Source of the DNA: Anaerolineales bacterium
GTDB taxonomy: Bacteria; Chloroflexota; Anaerolineae; Anaerolineales; UBA11579
NCBI GenBank assembly: GCA_016932165.1
Contig: JAFGDK010000012.1
Coordinates: forward strand, 37,029-101,028
Reading direction: 5' to 3'
Length of the DNA stretch: 64,000 nucleotides
Shown here: positions 34,260-42,867 of the stretch, piece after piece
How positions within the stretch are numbered: the first letter of the stretch is position 1
Layout: each line of letters begins with the position of its first letter
The notes under the pieces: model-generated
The model's input: only the letters and a program-made list of their open reading frames with translations
What the model was told of the DNA's origin: nothing
Database searches by the model: none
Position numbers and translations under genes: made by a program

Positions 34260-35480
34260 ATGTCAAACATCTGGGTTAAAAATTTCGCCAAACGCACGGA
34301 GAGAATGCAAAGCTCTGCCATCAGGGAATTGCTAAAAATTTCCAATATGCCGGGGGTGATCTCATTTGCTGGCGGACTGCCCTCCCCCGATGTATTTCCG
34401 ATCGAACGTTTTATTGAAGCGAGCGAAACAGTCTTGCGCCAACATGGCGACCAGGCCTTGCAATACGGCACTACCGAAGGATATCTGCCCCTGCGCCAGT
34501 TCATATGTGATTACTCCGCCAAGTACGGTATCCACGTTCAGCCAGAGAATGTCCTGATCACCAATGGTTCGCAGCAGGCCCTCGACCTGATCGGAAAGGT
34601 ATTTATTGACCTTGGCGATCCGGTGCTGGTTGAATCTCCAACCTATATCGGCGCAATCCAGGCCTGGAAGGTGTATGGGGCCAACTTTGTGACCGTGGAG
34701 ACAGACAAGGACGGGATGATCCCAGAGTCTTTGGAAGCCCAGATGCACCACAAACCCAAGTTAGCCTACTTGCTTCCCAATTTCCAGAACCCGATGGGCA
34801 CCACCCTGCCACTTGAACGTAGAGAGCAAATTCTAAAAATTTGCTGCGAACATGGGGTACCGATCATTGAAGATGACCCCTATGGGAAACTGCGTTATGA
34901 AGGCAAACACATCCCAACGGTGACCAAACTGGACGCAGATATCTGCAATAACGGCCCAAAAAAATATCAGGGCAATGTGATCTACTTGAGCACCTTCTCT
35001 AAAACGCTGGTTCCCGGCCTGAGGCTGGCATGGGCGATCGCGCCGGAAGAGATTATTATGAAACTGGTGCAGGCGAAACAAGGCTCAGACCTGCACACCT
35101 CGACATTCAACCAGTATCTCGCCCATGAGGTTTGCAAAGATGATTTCCTCGACCGCCATATTCCGGTGATCCGCGAAATATACAAAAAGCGCCGTGATCT
35201 GATGATGGAGTTGATCGATGAGCTCTTCCCCAGCGATGTGCACTATGTGCGCCCGGCAGGAGGGCTTTTCCTGTGGGTAACTGTGCCTGAGTCACTAAAC
35301 ACAGAGGAACTGCTTTCGATAGCGGTCGATCATAAGGTCGCCTATGTACCGGGCAGCCCTTTCCATACAGATGGCCGGGGCAAGAATACCATGCGGATGA
35401 ATTTCTCCAACGCTTCAGAAGAAGGCATTCGGTTGGGGATGCAGCGGCTCAGCGAGGTGTTAAAGACTGCCCTAAAGTAG
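34260..35480 (+). CDS. PLP-dependent aminotransferase (class I/II, 2-aminoadipate transaminase type)
   Basis: 406-aa fold-type I aminotransferase. It shows FAGGLPSPDVFP at the N-terminal arm, LITNGSQQALDLIGKV, YLLPNFQNPMG, and the PLP lysine in STFSKTLVPGLRLAW. The pattern matches LysN/2-aminoadipate and aromatic/branched-chain aminotransferases of the MocR-like clade without a DNA-binding domain. The long frame from 34059 overlaps the previous gene and terminator. The ATG at 34260, with AAGGATG upstream, gives the right N-terminus. Confidence 0.88.
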   Translation: MSNIWVKNFAKRTERMQSSAIRELLKISNMPGVISFAGGLPSPDVFPIERFIEASETVLRQHGDQALQYGTTEGYLPLRQFICDYSAKYGIHVQPENVLITNGSQQALDLIGKVFIDLGDPVLVESPTYIGAIQAWKVYGANFVTVETDKDGMIPESLEAQMHHKPKLAYLLPNFQNPMGTTLPLERREQILKICCEHGVPIIEDDPYGKLRYEGKHIPTVTKLDADICNNGPKKYQGNVIYLSTFSKTLVPGLRLAWAIAPEEIIMKLVQAKQGSDLHTSTFNQYLAHEVCKDDFLDRHIPVIREIYKKRRDLMMELIDELFPSDVHYVRPAGGLFLWVTVPESLNTEELLSIAVDHKVAYVPGSPFHTDGRGKNTMRMNFSNASEEGIRLGMQRLSEVLKTALK

Positions 35481-35529
35481 ACAGTCATCAGGATAAAATT
35501 GCCAGCCGGTGGTTGGCAGCAGACAATTA

Positions 35530-35560
35530 AACAGTAGCCAGTAGTGTGCTGGCTACTGTT
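35530..35560. terminator. Bidirectional terminator
   Basis: AACAGTAGCCAG / CTGGCTACTGTT, 12 bp perfect with a 7-nt loop, between converging genes; T-rich on both outgoing sides. Confidence 0.7.
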
Positions 35561-35564
35561 TCTT

Positions 35565-37280
35565 TCACTCTCTACCCCTCTTCCAGAGTTTAAAATCCTG
35601 CAGGATCGAGTTGCCGATAAATTCCCTGATTAGGGAGTTATCGGGGATATATTCCGTACTGACAGGCAGGAACCACTCCAAAAGAGCGAGCAGGCGTTTG
35701 ACTTCAATGTGCGCTAGAGTGCCAAAAGGAACCTGACGTAATAGAGGTCCGACCAAGGGTTTTAGGGCAGAAAGCTCGTATACCAGGGCGGAATTGAACA
35801 TCACATCAGCGTTTTCTTGATAGGGGTAGATAAAACTCTTTTCACCGCGGCGGACACTTTCCCAGCGTTCAATTGTTTCTTGAGGAGAGTAGCCGCGGGT
35901 GCGGGCGTCCCGTACAATTCTGCGCAGCAAGCGGGTATCGGTGGTGGAGACCCGGTTATGGCGGTCGAGGTTCAACTGGGTGAGAGCGGAGATATAAATC
36001 CGATATGTCTTTTGTGTCGGAATGCCTTCCAACAAAGCCGGGTTGAGACCGTGGATCCCCTCAAGGATGATGATCTGATCTGGGCTCAACTGAACGATCT
36101 CACCTGGGACGCTGGTACCGCTATGGAAATCAAATTTTGGCAGTTGTACCTCTTCCCCTGCAATCAGCCTTTTGATATCCTGGCCCAGACGGGTGCGATT
36201 GAGGGCATCAATATGCTCGAAGTCTAAATTGCCTTCTTGATCCACAGGAGTCTCATTGCGGTTGACAAAGTAATTATCAAGTTCGAGGGGGAAGGGGTGC
36301 AAACCATGGGCCAGCAGTTGAATTGAAAGCCGCCGGGAAGATGTGGTTTTCCCCGACGAGGATGGACCCGCAATCAACACGACCCGCACTTCACCTCTCC
36401 GATCCGCAATCTGTCCGGCGATTTTTGCGTAATTCAAGTCGTGAAGCGCCTCAGAGACCAAAATGACCTCGCGAATTCTCCCGTGGGTAATCGCATCATT
36501 CAGCGATCCAACACTATCAATTTCGAGGCGTTCAAGCCAGTCCCCATATTGGCGGAAAGTGGCCAACAGCTTGGGATAGTTTTGCAGCGGGACGATCTCT
36601 TCCGGGCTGCCCCGGCGTGGGAACCGCAGGGTAAATCCGCCATCGGCTGGCTCAAGGGCAAACCATTTCAGATACCCCGTGGATGGCACCATGTAGCCGT
36701 GATGGTAATCGCTGTGTCCGCCAATGAAATACATCATCAGGTAATCTTTTTTGCGGTGTTTAAGTAAACTGACCTTATCTGGCTGGTTGATTTTCTCAAA
36801 ATAAGCCAACGCTTCTTCCAGCGAGACTTCGCGCCGTTCGATGCAGATATCCTCCCTCACCAGGTCCCACATTCTGGATTCAAGCGCGGCGATCTCCTCC
36901 TTGGTAAATTGGGGAGATCCGTCCAGACGGCAGAAATACCCGCCAAAGGAGACCGAGTGATCAATGACAATCGATTTGTCCGGATACAGGTTGAAGAATG
37001 CAGTTTCTAAAAGCATGATCAGGGAACGGCGGTAAATCCGCATCCCGTCCGGGCTGGACATGGTAACCGGGGAAACGGTGGATTCGTAATTGACCGGGTA
37101 GGTCAATTCTCTCAAAGATCCATTGATTACCGCGCCAACGATCTCGGCATCGTACTCCCCACTGACAATTTCGAGGATCTCGCCGATGGAGGTACCGCGC
37201 GGCGCAGAGATCACATGATGATCATCGACATGCACCTGGATCACATCACTTAGTTCGGAAAAATGGATAGCTTTTATCAT
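35565..37280 (-). CDS. TGS-domain uridine kinase-like protein
   Basis: 571-aa protein. An N-terminal TGS-like domain (about 12-75) and a threonyl-tRNA-synthetase-like second domain (about 80-250, with DHSVSFGGYF and HHGYMVPSTGYL) precede a uridine kinase/phosphoribulokinase domain. That domain starts near residue 285 with the Walker A GPSSSGKTTSSRR and contains LDNYFVNR and ILEGIHGLNP. Such TGS-SAD-Udk proteins are known in Thermotoga, Firmicutes and Chloroflexota; their substrate is uncertain. It is divergent from the VWA lipoprotein. Confidence 0.85.
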   Translation of the reverse strand: MIKAIHFSELSDVIQVHVDDHHVISAPRGTSIGEILEIVSGEYDAEIVGAVINGSLRELTYPVNYESTVSPVTMSSPDGMRIYRRSLIMLLETAFFNLYPDKSIVIDHSVSFGGYFCRLDGSPQFTKEEIAALESRMWDLVREDICIERREVSLEEALAYFEKINQPDKVSLLKHRKKDYLMMYFIGGHSDYHHGYMVPSTGYLKWFALEPADGGFTLRFPRRGSPEEIVPLQNYPKLLATFRQYGDWLERLEIDSVGSLNDAITHGRIREVILVSEALHDLNYAKIAGQIADRRGEVRVVLIAGPSSSGKTTSSRRLSIQLLAHGLHPFPLELDNYFVNRNETPVDQEGNLDFEHIDALNRTRLGQDIKRLIAGEEVQLPKFDFHSGTSVPGEIVQLSPDQIIILEGIHGLNPALLEGIPTQKTYRIYISALTQLNLDRHNRVSTTDTRLLRRIVRDARTRGYSPQETIERWESVRRGEKSFIYPYQENADVMFNSALVYELSALKPLVGPLLRQVPFGTLAHIEVKRLLALLEWFLPVSTEYIPDNSLIREFIGNSILQDFKLWKRGRE

Positions 37281-37451
37281 GATTTAATATCCTCATACCG
37301 GCAATTTGAGCATTTCATTTTACCATCAGCGAGAGGACAATGGGAACCAAACCAAAATCACAATCGTTATGAAAATAGAAAATAAATTACGCCAATTGAT
37401 TGTTTTCTGGAAAGTATTGTTTGATAAAATAAAGAAAGAGAGGAAATTCAG

Positions 37452-39137
37452 ATGAACATTAAAAGAATCACCCAAACAATCGTAATCCTGATGGTCGTAC
37501 TTCTGAGCCTGAGCGCATGCAGCTGGTTCAAGGCGAATGATTACTCCGAAACGCTGGAAGAGATTGACCGCTGGCACGAGGAAGATCAGGCCGGGGAAAA
37601 CAGTTCACAAGCTCCGGTCCAGCCTGGAATTGCCGGTAATGCGGTTGAAGAGCCTTCTTCAGCAAGCGGCCCTGCTGCTGAGATGGAAGCAGCAGAACCC
37701 AGCAGCCTGGAAGCCGGCAAAGCCCCGGTCATGGCGGAACCAAGTATCTCCCGTGATGAGGGAGAGGTGGATGGCTACGACTACGGTTTCTTTGAAGATT
37801 ATGGCGTCAACCCCTTTGTGGATACCGATGAAGATAACCTCTCCACTTTTGCCACCGATGTAGATACCGGCTCATACACCATTGCACGCAATTATCTGAT
37901 GAACGACCTCCTGCCTCCGCCAGAATCTGTACGGGTGGAGGAATTCATCAACTTCTTCCCCCAAAACTACCGCATGCCGACCGAGGAGCAAGTTTTCAGC
38001 TTGCAGATCGACGGCGGGCCAACCCCCTTCACTGAACGCGACAGCTACCAAATGATCCGGATCGGCATCCAGGGATATGACGTGCCTGACCGGGAACGCA
38101 AGGATGCTTCTCTGACCTTCGTGATCGACGTTTCCGGCTCGATGGGCAACGAGAACCGGCTGGAGATGGTGCAAGACTCACTGGAACTGCTGGTGGACCA
38201 GTTGAATGCCTCAGATACGGTCAGCATTGTGGCTTACACGGATACCGCCTGGGTGGTACTGCCCCCGACCTCCGGCCGGGAGAAAGCAGCGATCAGTGAG
38301 GCAATCTATTCACTCTACCCGATGGCCTCCACCAATGTGGAAGCCGGCCTGATATTGGGTTACGAGCAGGCCAACCAGGCGTATATCCCCGGCGGCATCA
38401 ACCGGGTGATCCTGTGCTCGGATGGGATTGCCAATGTGGGCAATACCGGACCGGGCAGTATCTGGGAATCGATCAAGGACTATGCCGCCGAGGGCATCAA
38501 CCTGACCTCGATCGGTGTAGGGATGGGCAGCTACAACGATGTGCTGATGGAGCAGCTGGCCGACCAGGGCAACGGCTTCTACGCCTATGTGGATACGATG
38601 GAAGAAGCCAACCGGCTGTTTGTGTATGATCTGGTGAGTACCCTGCAGGTGATTGCCTACGACGCGAAAGTGCAGGTGGTCTTCAACCCGGATGTAGTCT
38701 CAGATTACCGCCTGGTGGGCTTTGAGAACCGATCGATTGCCGATGAAGATTTTAGAGACAACAGCGTGGATGCAGCCGAGATCGGCGCCGGGCATTCGGT
38801 GACCGCGTTATACGAGTTGAAGGTCCTCAAGGGCGCACGCGGCGAGATCGCCACAGTCAACTTCCGCTGGCAGGACCCGGACGATTTCCGGGTGCGGGAG
38901 ATCAGCGAGACCTTTGATACCCGCCAGCTGCCAGACCGCTTCTCTCAGGCAGACCTGTACTTCCAGATGGATGTGCTGGTGGCCGAGTTTGCTGAAATCC
39001 TCAAAGAAAGCTACTGGGCAGATCGCAGCTCACTCGATGAGGTGCTGGACTACGCTAAAGATATCGGCTTTGAATTGGAACGGGATGAGTTCTTTGAATT
39101 CATTGAACTGGTGGAGATCGCCCGGCAGCTTCGGTAA
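37452..39137 (+). CDS. VWA-domain lipoprotein (YfbK family)
   Basis: 561 aa. The signal peptide ends at the lipobox LSAC (Cys23), then a low-complexity Ala/Glu/Pro linker to about residue 110. The N-terminal VWA-associated segment (FATDVDTGSYTIARNYL) follows. The von Willebrand A domain (about 215-390) has an intact MIDAS DVSGS and the FSDGIANVG-like CSDGIANVG. The C-terminal DUF3520-type domain ends the protein. YfbK-type proteins are envelope-associated with unknown function. AGAGGAAA precedes the ATG. Confidence 0.88.
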   Translation: MNIKRITQTIVILMVVLLSLSACSWFKANDYSETLEEIDRWHEEDQAGENSSQAPVQPGIAGNAVEEPSSASGPAAEMEAAEPSSLEAGKAPVMAEPSISRDEGEVDGYDYGFFEDYGVNPFVDTDEDNLSTFATDVDTGSYTIARNYLMNDLLPPPESVRVEEFINFFPQNYRMPTEEQVFSLQIDGGPTPFTERDSYQMIRIGIQGYDVPDRERKDASLTFVIDVSGSMGNENRLEMVQDSLELLVDQLNASDTVSIVAYTDTAWVVLPPTSGREKAAISEAIYSLYPMASTNVEAGLILGYEQANQAYIPGGINRVILCSDGIANVGNTGPGSIWESIKDYAAEGINLTSIGVGMGSYNDVLMEQLADQGNGFYAYVDTMEEANRLFVYDLVSTLQVIAYDAKVQVVFNPDVVSDYRLVGFENRSIADEDFRDNSVDAAEIGAGHSVTALYELKVLKGARGEIATVNFRWQDPDDFRVREISETFDTRQLPDRFSQADLYFQMDVLVAEFAEILKESYWADRSSLDEVLDYAKDIGFELERDEFFEFIELVEIARQLR

Positions 39138-39178
39138 GCCCCCTCCTGCGTCCATAAAGTGACTCGATGGAAAAATGT

Positions 39179-39216
39179 AACCCACCCGTCTAACCAGTTA
39201 GACGGGTGGGTTTTTT
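39179..39216 (+). terminator. Terminator of the VWA lipoprotein gene
   Basis: Perfect 15-bp stem AACCCACCCGTCTAA / TTAGACGGGTGGGTT with a CCAG loop followed by T. Confidence 0.92.
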
Positions 39217-39247
39217 AGATAATAGCCAACTTTCAGACCATTAACTA

Positions 39248-39449
39248 ACCCAAGTTGCCACCTTGTTTTGAATAAGGTGAAATATTGAATAAGATAGTGA
39301 GATCGAATAAGGAATTTATGCAACCCCCCACCCCGAACCCCTCCCCCACAAGGTGATTTAAGGTAGACAGCCAGTTTTTTCGGAGGAGGGGGGTTGGGGT
39401 GGCAGTCAACCTTGATCGAAATTGTAGTGACTAAGGTAGCAACTTAGGT
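39248..39449. repeat. Foldback element with nested inverted repeats (MITE-like)
   Basis: A 202-bp segment bounded by 17-nt inverted ends (ACCCAAGTTGCCACCTT at 39248 and its complement at 39433-39449, two mismatches). Inside is a second C-rich/G-rich pair at 39328-39347 and 39382-39402. There is no coding capacity. It fills the gap between the VWA terminator and the next promoter. Confidence 0.5.
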
Positions 39450-39476
39450 AAACTATAAAAAATTGCACCCCATTTG

Positions 39477-39505
39477 TTGATTCTTTCACAATCTTGTTAT
39501 ATGAT
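39477..39505 (+). promoter_or_regulatory. Promoter of the aldehyde oxidoreductase operon
   Basis: TTGATT (39477-39482), a 17-nt spacer and TATGAT (39500-39505), about 25 bases before the start codon. Confidence 0.55.
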
Positions 39506-39529
39506 ATAGATAAGGATGCAGATTGCAAC

Positions 39530-39886
39530 ATGTCAATAACCATAGACCTGGCAATTTACGGATCCCTGGCAAAACTCGCCGGCGGCAAACACCTCACCAA
39601 GATGGATTTAGAGCTTGAGTCTGGCTCCCGGATTGAGGACTTGTTTGCTCGCTTCAACATCTGCCCTGAAGATACAAGTTTCATCTTCATCAATGCGGTC
39701 TTGTGCGATGTGCCAGGCTTGAACGCGTCCAAGAAAGAAGTGCTTCACGATGGGGATCATGTAGGCATCTTTTCCCACGGCTATATGTGGCCGTATCAAT
39801 ATCGGGATGGAATGCCAATGTCTAATTCCCTTAAGCAAGCGATGCGAGAACACGGTGCCCTGCACCACACCTACACAAACAAGTAA
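39530..39886 (+). CDS. Ubiquitin-like (MoaD/ThiS-type) protein with a C-terminal extension
   Basis: 118 aa with a beta-grasp pattern (IDLAIYGSLAKLAGG... then VLHDGDHVGIFSHGYMWPY). The canonical terminal GG is missing; instead a ~35-residue tail rich in Tyr, Met and His follows. So it may need trimming or may not act as a thiocarboxylate carrier. Start at 39530 (ATG), not the TTG at 39494, which lies within the promoter. It lies 51 bp upstream of the aldehyde ferredoxin oxidoreductase. Confidence 0.7.
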   Translation: MSITIDLAIYGSLAKLAGGKHLTKMDLELESGSRIEDLFARFNICPEDTSFIFINAVLCDVPGLNASKKEVLHDGDHVGIFSHGYMWPYQYRDGMPMSNSLKQAMREHGALHHTYTNK

Positions 39887-39937
39887 CCACCAAAACATGC
39901 TCTCTAGTTTTAACAACCCTAAGGAAGGAGAAAAAAA

Positions 39938-41701
39938 ATGACTAGAAAACTATTGCGGATCAACATGTCTGATCTCAGCGCAACCTATGAGGACATGCCT
40001 GAAAAATGGGCAAAATGGGCAGGACGAGGCCTGACCTCAGCAATTACCTTGGATGAGATCGAACCCACCTGCCATCCCCTGGGGCCCAACAATAAATTGA
40101 TCATCGCCCCTGGTTGGGTCTCCGGCACGCCGGCAGCACCCAGCAGCGGCCGGACATCCTTCGGCGGGAAGAGTCCGCTGACAGGAACGATCAAGGAAGC
40201 CAATGCAGGTGGGTTGAGCAGCCAGAAAATCGCCAAGCTGGGGATTGGGGCAATCATCCTGGAAGGTACGCCCAAAGATGGCAAATGGTATACCCTCCAC
40301 ATCACCAAGGATGGCGTTCAATTCGACGATGCCAGCGATCTGATGGGGAAAGGGATGTATGAAGTAGACGATTTGTGCTGGCAAAAATACCCTAACGAAC
40401 CAGCAGTTATCGGGATTGGTCAGGTTGGCGAACGAAAACTCTCCAACGCGGGAATTTCGGTCAACGACCCGGAAAACAAACCCGGCCGGTATGCCGGGCG
40501 CGGCGGCATGGGGGCGGTGATGGGTGCACGCGGCGTCAAAGCAATCGTAATCGATGATGCTGGCGGTCCGGGTGTAGAGATTGCGGATATGGACCTGTTC
40601 AAACAAGGTCGCAAGAAATTGACCGCAGCTATCATGCAGCACGACCTGACCAAGAAAGATGGAGGACTGAACTCCTACGGCACCAATGTGCTAATGAACA
40701 TCATCAACGAGGCTGGAGGCTTGCCAACCCGCAATTTTAGTGCCGGTCAATTTGAGGGCGCAGCCCTAATCTCCGGTGAAATGGTCGCCGAAATGGTGGA
40801 GAAACGCCAGTCAGGTATGACTGGCCATGGCTGCCATCCAGGATGCATCATCCAATGCTCCAATATCTATCCCAATGAGGAGGGCGAAGATTTTGTCTCC
40901 TGCGTTGAGTATGAAACCTCATGGGCGTTAGGCGCCAACTGCGGCATCAATGACTTGGATTACGTCGCCAAAATGACCTGGGAGTGCAATGACATTGGTC
41001 TGGACACAATCGAAGCTGGTAATACCGTCGCAGTGGCGATGGATGGCGGACTACTCGAGTTCGGTGACAAAGTAGGAGCCCTGGCCCTGTTTGATGAGAT
41101 CAGGAAGGGTACGCCTATGGGGCGCATCCTCGGACAGGGTGTGGAAGCTACCGCCAAAGCCTTTGGTGTTTCCAGGGTACCCACGGTAAAGGGCCAATCC
41201 ATGCCCGCCTATGAGCCGCGCGCCATTAAGGGGATTGGGGTCACCTATGCGACCAGCACTATGGGCGCAGACCATACCGCTGGCTACACAATTGCCCCAG
41301 AAATTGCAGGTGTTGGTGGAAAGGTTGACCCTCTCTCAAAAGAAGGCAAAGCAGACCTTTCACTCACCTTCCAGGCTGCAACAGCCTTCATCGATAGTAC
41401 CGGCTACTGCCTGTTCATCGCCTTCCCGATCCTCGACATTGCCGAAGGCTGGGCCGGCATGGCTGAATCGGTTGCCGGTGTGATGGGAATGGAAATCACT
41501 GGTGATGATGTGATTCCGATGGGCAAAGAAATTCTCAAGATGGAGCGCATTTTCAACGAGCGCGCCGGCTTTACTGCCGCGGATGACCGTCTGCCCGAAT
41601 TTATGCGGTTTGAGAAACTCCCACCGCACAATGTCGTTTGGGATACCTCCGACGAAGACCTTGACCTGGTTTACGCCTGGGTCAATGGAACTGACGAGTA
41701 G
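39938..41701 (+). CDS. aor: Aldehyde:ferredoxin oxidoreductase (tungsten type)
   Basis: 587-aa AOR-family enzyme, oxidising aldehydes to acids with ferredoxin, or the reverse, using a tungstopterin and one [4Fe-4S] cluster. The N-terminal domain shows GRGLTSAI and ASGTP-like VSGTPAAPSSGRTSFGGKSP. Cluster ligands C-x3-C-x3-C (CHPGCIIQC) and the late cysteine in STGYCLF are present. The cofactor-binding GRGGMGAVMGARGVKAI is intact. AAGGAAGGAG precedes the ATG. It is flanked on both sides by MoaD-like genes, which fits a need for pterin-cofactor sulfuration. Confidence 0.93.
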   Translation: MTRKLLRINMSDLSATYEDMPEKWAKWAGRGLTSAITLDEIEPTCHPLGPNNKLIIAPGWVSGTPAAPSSGRTSFGGKSPLTGTIKEANAGGLSSQKIAKLGIGAIILEGTPKDGKWYTLHITKDGVQFDDASDLMGKGMYEVDDLCWQKYPNEPAVIGIGQVGERKLSNAGISVNDPENKPGRYAGRGGMGAVMGARGVKAIVIDDAGGPGVEIADMDLFKQGRKKLTAAIMQHDLTKKDGGLNSYGTNVLMNIINEAGGLPTRNFSAGQFEGAALISGEMVAEMVEKRQSGMTGHGCHPGCIIQCSNIYPNEEGEDFVSCVEYETSWALGANCGINDLDYVAKMTWECNDIGLDTIEAGNTVAVAMDGGLLEFGDKVGALALFDEIRKGTPMGRILGQGVEATAKAFGVSRVPTVKGQSMPAYEPRAIKGIGVTYATSTMGADHTAGYTIAPEIAGVGGKVDPLSKEGKADLSLTFQAATAFIDSTGYCLFIAFPILDIAEGWAGMAESVAGVMGMEITGDDVIPMGKEILKMERIFNERAGFTAADDRLPEFMRFEKLPPHNVVWDTSDEDLDLVYAWVNGTDE

Positions 41702-41703
41702 GC

Positions 41704-41943
41704 GTGGAGGCAGAAGTAAGAGTCTTTGCCACCTTGCGCCGTTATCTGCCTGAACTGGCTATCGGCGAAGCCAAAATTGTCCAGATCGAACCGGGAACGA
41801 CTTTGGATCAGCTCCGTGAATGCTTGGACCTTCCCGCTGAGGAAGTCAAAGTGATCATGGTAAACAATTTGCAAGCAGATCCGGATGACCTGGTGAGTGA
41901 TGGAGACCGGGTTACCTATATTCCAGCCGTGGCTGGTGGGTAA
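41704..41943 (+). CDS. MoaD-like sulfur-carrier protein
   Basis: 79-aa beta-grasp protein ending VAGG, the C-terminal di-glycine that is adenylated and thiocarboxylated in MoaD/ThiS proteins. VFATLRRYLPE and LVSDGDRVTYIPAVAGG fit MoaD. The start is a GTG 2 bp after the aor stop, so it is co-translated with it. It likely supplies sulfur for the tungsto/molybdopterin of the neighbouring oxidoreductase. Confidence 0.82.
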   Translation: MEAEVRVFATLRRYLPELAIGEAKIVQIEPGTTLDQLRECLDLPAEEVKVIMVNNLQADPDDLVSDGDRVTYIPAVAGG

Positions 41944-41966
41944 TCACTTGCAGCTCACACAAACAG

Positions 41967-42003
41967 GCGGGGACGGAGCTAACAGACCTCTGTCCCCGCT
42001 TTT
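41967..42003 (+). terminator. Terminator of the aor operon
   Basis: GCGGGGAC...GTCCCCGC stem (12 pairs including one G-T) with a 9-nt loop and a short T-run. Confidence 0.6.
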
Positions 42004-42012
42004 GTATATGCA

Positions 42013-42792
42013 ATGAACACCTTTTTCGATCCTCTATGGGGATACAAACTCACATACCCGGATAGTTGGGTATCGCAAAGGAATGGGGAAATCCAGGCAT
42101 TTGCCGCCCATCTTGAAGCCCTAAACCGCGAATACATCGGTTTTCAAGCTGGGTATTTACTGGTGCGCGGAGAATTCAACCATACCGGAGAAAGCATTGA
42201 CCCCCTATGGGAAGCACACATCACCAAAATTTCCCTGATGGTTGGGGCAAAGAACGTAGGCGCAGCCCCTCTGAAAATTGGCAGCGGCAGTGGGTATGAA
42301 GCTGAAATCGTCATGCCCAAAACCAAAAGACAACGCCTGTGGACCGGAATCTTGTCCTATGGGCTGACCATCTTGCATCTGATGGTTGAACACCCACTGG
42401 ATCAGCGAGACTGGTTTGAACCGCTGGCCACCAGCATCATCAAAGATTTGCATTTTATCCAGCATGTTCCAGATTTAACCACAGCAGAAGGCAATATCCC
42501 TCTGCCCCCTGGTTTTGAACCCGCTGATCCATGCGCCATACTCACGGATGTCAACGCATCAGAGGAATGGCTGGCTTTTTCAGGCCAGGCCAGCGTTGAT
42601 TCACTGCAAGCTTTTTACATTCGGGAATTACCCAGCTACGATTGGGAAATATCTGAATTCATCCCTTATCCTAACCAGACAACCATCCCGTTTGCGCGTT
42701 TAAACCTCAACAGAGAGGGGCAAACAACAGTGTTGGGAATCTTGCCAGAAGCCAAAGGCCAGCAAACCAGTGCGATCGTGATCAGGTATTAG
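42013..42792 (+). CDS. Hypothetical protein
   Basis: 259 aa without signal peptide or membrane helix. The start FDPLWGYKLTYPDSWV is reminiscent of PsbP-like or lipoprotein domains that begin with an aromatic-rich YPxxW strand, but I cannot assign a family. The C-terminal third has a second alternating strand pattern (SVDSLQAFYIRELPSYDWE). No good ribosome binding site is seen before the ATG. Expressed between the aor terminator and the gcv terminator. Confidence 0.6.
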   Translation: MNTFFDPLWGYKLTYPDSWVSQRNGEIQAFAAHLEALNREYIGFQAGYLLVRGEFNHTGESIDPLWEAHITKISLMVGAKNVGAAPLKIGSGSGYEAEIVMPKTKRQRLWTGILSYGLTILHLMVEHPLDQRDWFEPLATSIIKDLHFIQHVPDLTTAEGNIPLPPGFEPADPCAILTDVNASEEWLAFSGQASVDSLQAFYIRELPSYDWEISEFIPYPNQTTIPFARLNLNREGQTTVLGILPEAKGQQTSAIVIRY

Positions 42793-42820
42793 CGGAAGAG
42801 TTTCAAAAATCGTCAGTTAG

Positions 42821-42848
42821 AAAAACAGCCCTGGAATATCCAGGGCTG
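42821..42848 (-). terminator. Terminator of the gcv operon
   Basis: CAGCCCTGG / CCAGGGCTG with a 5-nt loop, followed by T5 on the minus strand, 20 bp after the gcvPB stop. Confidence 0.8.
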
Positions 42849-42867
42849 TAGCGAAGGAACAAGAATT

